Shown here piece after piece: positions 59,904-64,000 of a stretch of 64,000 nucleotides of DNA. The notes beneath the pieces are model-generated. The model was given only the letters and a program-made list of their open reading frames with translations, had not been told where the DNA came from and searched no databases. Made by a program: the position numbers and the translations under genes. The stretch is from Actinernus sp. WN-2022 (lineage: Eukaryota; Cnidaria; Anthozoa; Actiniaria; Actinernidae). Position 1 is the first letter of the stretch, and each line of letters begins with the position of its first letter. The stretch covers positions 124,001 through 188,000 of the forward strand of contig JAOWCC010000403.1 of assembly GCA_030867875.1 (NCBI GenBank). Direction: 5' to 3'.

Positions 59904-60362
59904 TTGCAAGTAAATCGAGATCCAAAAAGTGCTGGCTATGGGGATTCTGCATTGAAGACCAGAGAGGATCTCAAATCGCTGACGAAGGAGATCAATAATC
60001 TAGAGACGAAATTAGAGTCGACTAGATCGATATTGAGAAAGTACTTCGTCAATGGTGAATTTGTTGAACTAATAAGATCGGATAAGCGGAAGCCATCAAT
60101 GAAAGAAAATAAGCCGATAATAGACAAGCGTACCAAATCGATAGCAGAGGATAAGAGACAGGAATTGATAGATAATGAACGTAACGAGATGTTGATTAAG
60201 ACTGGTTTGCGTACCATATCGACAGCAGAGGATAAGAGACAGGAATTGATAGATAATGAACGTAACGAGATGTTGATTAAGACTGGTTTGCGTACCATAT
60301 CGACAGCAGAGGATAAGAGACAGGAATTGATAGATAATGAACGTAACGAGATGTTGATATAG
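59904..60362 (+). CDS. Coiled-coil ORF with 27-residue tandem repeats, first part
   Basis: It begins in a helical region (LTKEINNLETKLESTRSILR) and enters a tandem array of an 81-bp unit starting at 60195 and 60276. The repeat peptide contains TGLRTISTAEDKRQELIDNE. The array is cut by a LINE 3' end at 60359 that supplies the stop. The start codon is uncertain. Function unknown; it looks like a structural rod. Confidence 0.6.
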   Translation: MQVNRDPKSAGYGDSALKTREDLKSLTKEINNLETKLESTRSILRKYFVNGEFVELIRSDKRKPSMKENKPIIDKRTKSIAEDKRQELIDNERNEMLIKTGLRTISTAEDKRQELIDNERNEMLIKTGLRTISTAEDKRQELIDNERNEMLI

Positions 60363-60783
60363 ATCTAGACTCCAAAAACAGCTCATAGAGAATTACTAAT
60401 TTCATTATTTTTTTCCCTTATATCCATCTTCTCTTCTAAATCTTGTATTTGCATCTCCCCATCTCCCTTCCCAAGATACCTGTGTGTAGTTTCATCGTCA
60501 TTTAGTGCTTAGTGTTATTGATGTCAAGTGTGATAATATACAATTGTGTCGTATGTTATATATATTTCTTCATGTTTCCTTTCTTTTTTTTTTTTTTTTT
60601 TTTTTTTTTTTCGTTATCTAGTTCGACCCATATTATACTGTCTATGAAAATATATTTCGGGATACCAGACTCGATTAGTTTTCTTCTAAGCTACTTCTGG
60701 TATCCCAATACTCTAACTATGGCAATTGCATTTATTAATTACATTTATTAAATACAGAGTATGAATAAAGACTTGTTGTTGTT
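60359..60783 (+). mobile_element. LINE 3' end inserted in the coiled-coil repeat
   Basis: About 425 bp with a poly-T run (about 60583-60611) and the typical terminus aataaagacttgttgttgtt. Flanked by gttgat on both sides (60353-60358 and 60784-60789), a candidate target duplication. The 81-bp repeat frame is continuous across the insertion. Confidence 0.75.
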
Positions 60784-61177
60784 GTTGATTAAGACTGGTT
60801 TGCGTACCATATCGACAGCAGAGGATAAGAGACAGGAATTGATAGATAATGAACGTAACGAGATGTTGATTAAGACTGGTTTGCGTACCATATCGACAGC
60901 AGAGGATAAGAGACAGGAATTGATAGATAATGAACGTAACGAGATCTTGATTAAGACTGGTTTGCGTACCATATCGACAGCAGAGGATAAGAGACAGGAA
61001 TTGATAGATAATGAACGTAATGAGATGTTGATTAAGACTGGTTTGCGTACCATATCGATAGCAGAGAATAATAGACAGGAATTGGAAGATAACGCGCACA
61101 ACGAGATGTTGGTTAAGAATGGTAAGCAACTCAAACGGATCGAACGAAAGCAACTAGAGCAAGAGCAAGAGCACTGA
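60784..61177 (+). CDS. Coiled-coil ORF with 27-residue repeats, second part
   Basis: It continues the array with units at about 60788, 60869, 60950 and 61031. The last unit diverges (SIAENNRQELEDNAHNEM) and passes into KQLKRIERKQLEQEQE before TGA at 61175-61177. A one-base frame change here leads into the following E/Q/R-rich frame. Confidence 0.6.
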
Positions 61178-61629
61178 TCAATCAACTAGAGCGAATCAGA
61201 GAACTCGAGCAAGAGCAAATCGAACAACAAAAACAAATATGGCAACTCGAGCAAGGGCAAGTCGGACAACTACAACGAATCGAACAGCTCGAGCAAGAGC
61301 AAATCGAACGACTCGAACGAAAGCAAGTCAAACGAATCAAACGAAACGAACAAAACAAACAAAGCAGCGAACAAAGCGGCGAACAAAGCGGACAAAGAAA
61401 GATGGGGTGGAGACAAGAATTAGAGATAACAGAGAACCAACGCTTGCTACAAAGAATCGAACAGTTCGAAGAAAGCAGACGAATTAAGGAAGAAGAATTA
61501 GAGAGAGACAGATTAGAGCGTATGCAAACAAGAATGGCTACAGCAATTAGACGAAAGCGTAGCATATCTAAATTTCGTAACGAGTATGGCCAGAGCACTA
61601 CGAGGAAATTCGATAAACTAAAAGTATGA
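61178..61629 (+). CDS. E/Q/R-rich coiled-coil ORF
   Basis: Frame with LINQLERIRELEQEQIEQQ, then LEQEQIERLERKQ, then LQRIEQFEESRRIKEEELER. Strong heptad-like coiled coil, no catalytic motif. It probably continues the preceding ORF after a frameshift at about 61170. It ends at TGA 61627-61629, but the same frame is open straight into the HNH nuclease. Confidence 0.55.
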
Positions 61630-62552
61630 GCCAAACGTATAATTCAAAAGTATAAGCCAAGCCGATATGATCTAAAATATAGAAAGACACTTAAGCATAT
61701 ACCACTTATAAATAATATTAAGTATATGAAAGAAAATAATATCATAGACCAAGAAATAAATGTATCAGTTTTAAAGCCCTCAATAAATAAGATTACCATT
61801 AGTGGAAAATCGTATAATTTTCATCCGATTTATGATTTATATGCTGGGAGTATAGATGGTGAAGTAATACACATCATTAAACGAGTTCCAACTAAAGGAA
61901 CAAAAAAGAACACAGGTTATTTATCATGTACAGTTAGAAAGCATGGGGGTAGTAATCATAAAACATACTATATCCATAGGTTCGTATGGGAATGCTTTAA
62001 TGGAATTATCCTAGATGGTAAAGTAATTAATCATATTAATAACGATAAGATCGACAATAGACTTGATAATTTACAATTAATAACACAACAACAGAACTGT
62101 AACAAATCCGCAAAAGGAAGAGATTATTCATTTGCTAAAGATAATCATAAGAATAAGAAGTGTGTTAGAGTTACTAATTGTGATACCAAAGAAGTAACAT
62201 ATTTTAATAGTATGTATGCGGTTCAACAATACCTTGGAATTAATGTTACGTTGGTATAGTTAAGATGGTATGTGAAGGATTGAATAATTGTAAAAATGGT
62301 ATATCTAAGAAAGATAAGTGCAGATATAAGTTTGAGTATATGAAAAAAGATGAACTGCCAGAAAATTATAAGAAATCATCTTATGAACGAAAGATAAAAA
62401 AAGATAAACTATCAGCATCTGAACTAAAGAATATACAAAAAATAAGATCCAAAAAATGGTGACAAAAAGAATACGTTTGTCCCAATTGTAATGCGATAAC
62501 TAAACTTGGTAGTAAGAAGATTCATATGGAAAAATATTGTAATAACGTTTAG
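61630..62552 (+). pseudogene. HNH endonuclease with NUMOD-like modules and C-terminal zinc finger, broken
   Basis: Homing-type nuclease as found in phages, giant viruses and some mobile elements. From ATG 61726 it carries a NUMOD4-like module (FHPIYDLYAGSIDGEVIHI), then the HNH core (YYIHRFVWECFNG and VINHINNDKIDNRLDNLQ, with catalytic-type His and Asn), then a NUMOD1-like stretch (CVRVTNCDTKEVTYFNSM). A frame change at about 62250 ends that frame at 62257-62259; the next frame (VGIVKMVCEGLNN) continues to TGA 62460-62462 and then, in frame, to a C2HC-like zinc finger (CPNC, H, C) and TAG 62550. In-frame sequence upstream of ATG joins it to the coiled-coil ORF across TGA 61627. Confidence 0.8.
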
Positions 62553-64000
62553 GTAAATAGATACCAACCTACTCCAGCTGCAGCTATTGTTAATATAGCT
62601 AAATTAGTTTCATGAGAGGATGCTGTGGGTGTAATTAGTTTAATGGATGTATTTACTGCGGGTTTTACTACTGGTTTATTTCCATGTTGATGTGGCAGTT
62701 TAACTTTACCTATATTATGTTTTATTACTACAGGCTCTGCTTTTTTATTTAGTGAATAGTTAGCTCCAAATGTCATATCACTTGTAGCTTTCAGTAACTT
62801 ATTATTGTATCCTATTACGCTTTGTGTATTTATGATTAGATTAGATGGCATTAACCAAATTCCTGGAGCAATGGCTAAGTCAAGCCTTAGTTTTGCCTCT
62901 TGAACAGCTAGTTGGTATCGTTGTATACTCTTTGATATATCCCCTTCGATTACGGCGCTTTCAAAAAGTGTAAGCATTTCCTGTTGTGTCTCGACTGCAT
63001 TTCCACCAGTACCAATAATACTCGATCGAGTATCCACTTGAGCACCTAATACGCAGTAAACGAAGGCCTCAGCTGATCTCAGTTAATCTACCCATTCCAG
63101 CTTTTGTCAAGCCACTATCTTTACTTGGAACGAACCAAGAATATTGCTTTCCTTCATGATCATCATTACGGATAAATGAAATAAGATTTCCTTGGTCGAC
63201 CTTTCCACCCTCATCAGAGAATAATTCTCCATCTGGGCTGGGATATAAGTTAGCATCTATATCGTATCCACGAATTATGTGAACGTTTTCATAACCAGAA
63301 CCTGGATAATACAGAAATATATCGCCTAGACCATGATTACGCCCTCCTTTCCACCTGAAGTCGGGCTTTGTAGGAATACTAAATTCGTTACATAACCGTT
63401 GGAAAGCAACCTAACTTGCTATGCCGATTATTTGTTTGATTGAAGATATGATCGTCTGGTAATGGAGTTCCCAACTCGTACAAGATTCTTCGTATGGTAA
63501 AGTAAACGTGAAACTTAATAAATCCTTGAACTATACGGGAGGATAGTGTTCTTGCAGACTTATTCCACAACCAGAAGTAGCACACCACACAGCAAAGTTT
63601 AATTGTTGTGGCCAATATCCATAGTCAGGTTCACTCAACCAATGTCTTGACTGTTTAGCAGATTTGAAAGTCACTGTACAATCTTTGAAAATGTTTCGAA
63701 ACTTTATGATGAAGTACTTAGTTGGAGAAACATATATCTTCATTTCTTTCAATGATGGAGCAATGTCTAAAGCCGATTGAGTAAATAGTATTCCTGGAAC
63801 TGGATATCGGTGTGTAATAGGTAGTAATGAATCTGGAAATTTTTGCATAGATCCCAAAGCAAGTTTCATAGCCTGCTTGTCAGCATTTGTGATAGAATTA
63901 GGATTATCGATATATTTCTTATCACCCCACACAGCATGATCCATATCTGGTCCTTTGAAGAAGACGTTATAATAAACAATACCATATTCTTCAGTGGATT
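62549..64000 (-). pseudogene. Unrecognised conserved-looking protein, broken; virus-like block
   Basis: Minus-strand gene entering from beyond the window edge. Pieces in order: 63531-63944 (WGDKKYIDNPNSITNADKQA, FIIKFRNIFKDCTVTFKSA, NFAVWCATSGCGIS), about 63430-63540 (FIKFHVYFTIRRILYELGTP), about 63068-63405 (FRWKGGRNHGLGDIFLYYPG, GKVDQGNLISFIRND, SGLTKAGMGRL) and 62549-63070 (DTRSSIIGTGGNAVETQQEM, IQRYQLAVQEAKLRLDLAIA), ending in a hydrophobic tail (LAILTIAAAGVGWYLF). The frame changes at about 63530, 63405 and 63070. I do not recognise the family; long ordered sequence with a C-terminal membrane segment would suit a structural viral protein, but that is inference. Confidence 0.6.

Noticed and set aside
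60713..61185. Long minus-strand frames opposite the 81-bp repeat
   Set aside because: Antisense shadows of the plus-strand repeat array; the plus strand gives the coherent coiled coil joined to neighbouring frames.

Overview
The window is eukaryotic nuclear DNA, AT-rich and packed with transposon debris. It is most likely from a cnidarian, probably an anthozoan (coral or sea anemone). The grounds are two animal genes with canonical GT-AG introns, tRNA-derived SINEs, 5'-truncated LINEs with short A/T-rich repeat tails, many small foldback/MITE elements (some with a loop motif I associate with anthozoan genomes), a Crypton-type tyrosine recombinase and an integrase-core transposase. No bacterial operon, rRNA, true tRNA or CRISPR array is visible. 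The species assignment is inference; no search could be run.

Layout. Bases 1-7185 hold no recognisable host gene: tandem and inverted repeats at 2.5-3.8 kb, a LINE 3' portion at 4.0-4.96 kb and a second LINE 3' end at about 6 kb. Bases 7186-12228 hold a complete four-exon EXOSC3/Rrp40 gene (RNA exosome cap subunit). Bases 12.2-18.6 kb hold MITEs, a 76-bp satellite with CACGTG sites and a tRNA-SINE. Bases 18619-24407 (minus) hold a complete three-exon TCEANC2-like gene whose second intron carries a dead LINE, a 128-bp tandem repeat and MITEs. Bases 25.1-27.1 kb are a 10-bp minisatellite that happens to be open in several frames. Bases 27-33 kb are repeats and a LINE fragment.

Bases 33.3-56 kb are the most structured part. 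A 7277-bp unit lies in tandem (35238-42514, 42515-49791, then a partial third copy to about 52.5 kb). Each full unit carries a Crypton recombinase pseudogene (plus) and an intact two-exon secreted six-cysteine peptide gene (minus) whose spacing fits the beta/big-defensin pattern. A third paralog at 33.3-34.4 kb is broken twice, by a TIR element in exon 1 and by a LINE that truncates exon 2. The third unit runs into an older, diverged array of the same segment (52.4-55.9 kb) that carries two SINEs.

Bases 56.9-58.7 kb hold a 20-bp minisatellite, an integrase-core transposase split by a MITE next to a catalytic aspartate, and an AT-hook ORF. Bases 58.7-64.0 kb differ in style: intron-free, dense, AT-rich reading frames for coiled-coil repeat proteins, an HNH homing-type endonuclease with NUMOD-like modules and a terminal zinc finger, and a convergent minus-strand gene whose stop codon overlaps the nuclease stop. 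I read this as a decayed virus-like or selfish element; it is the best candidate for something undescribed. Its genes carry frameshifts, in-frame TGA codons and a LINE insertion.
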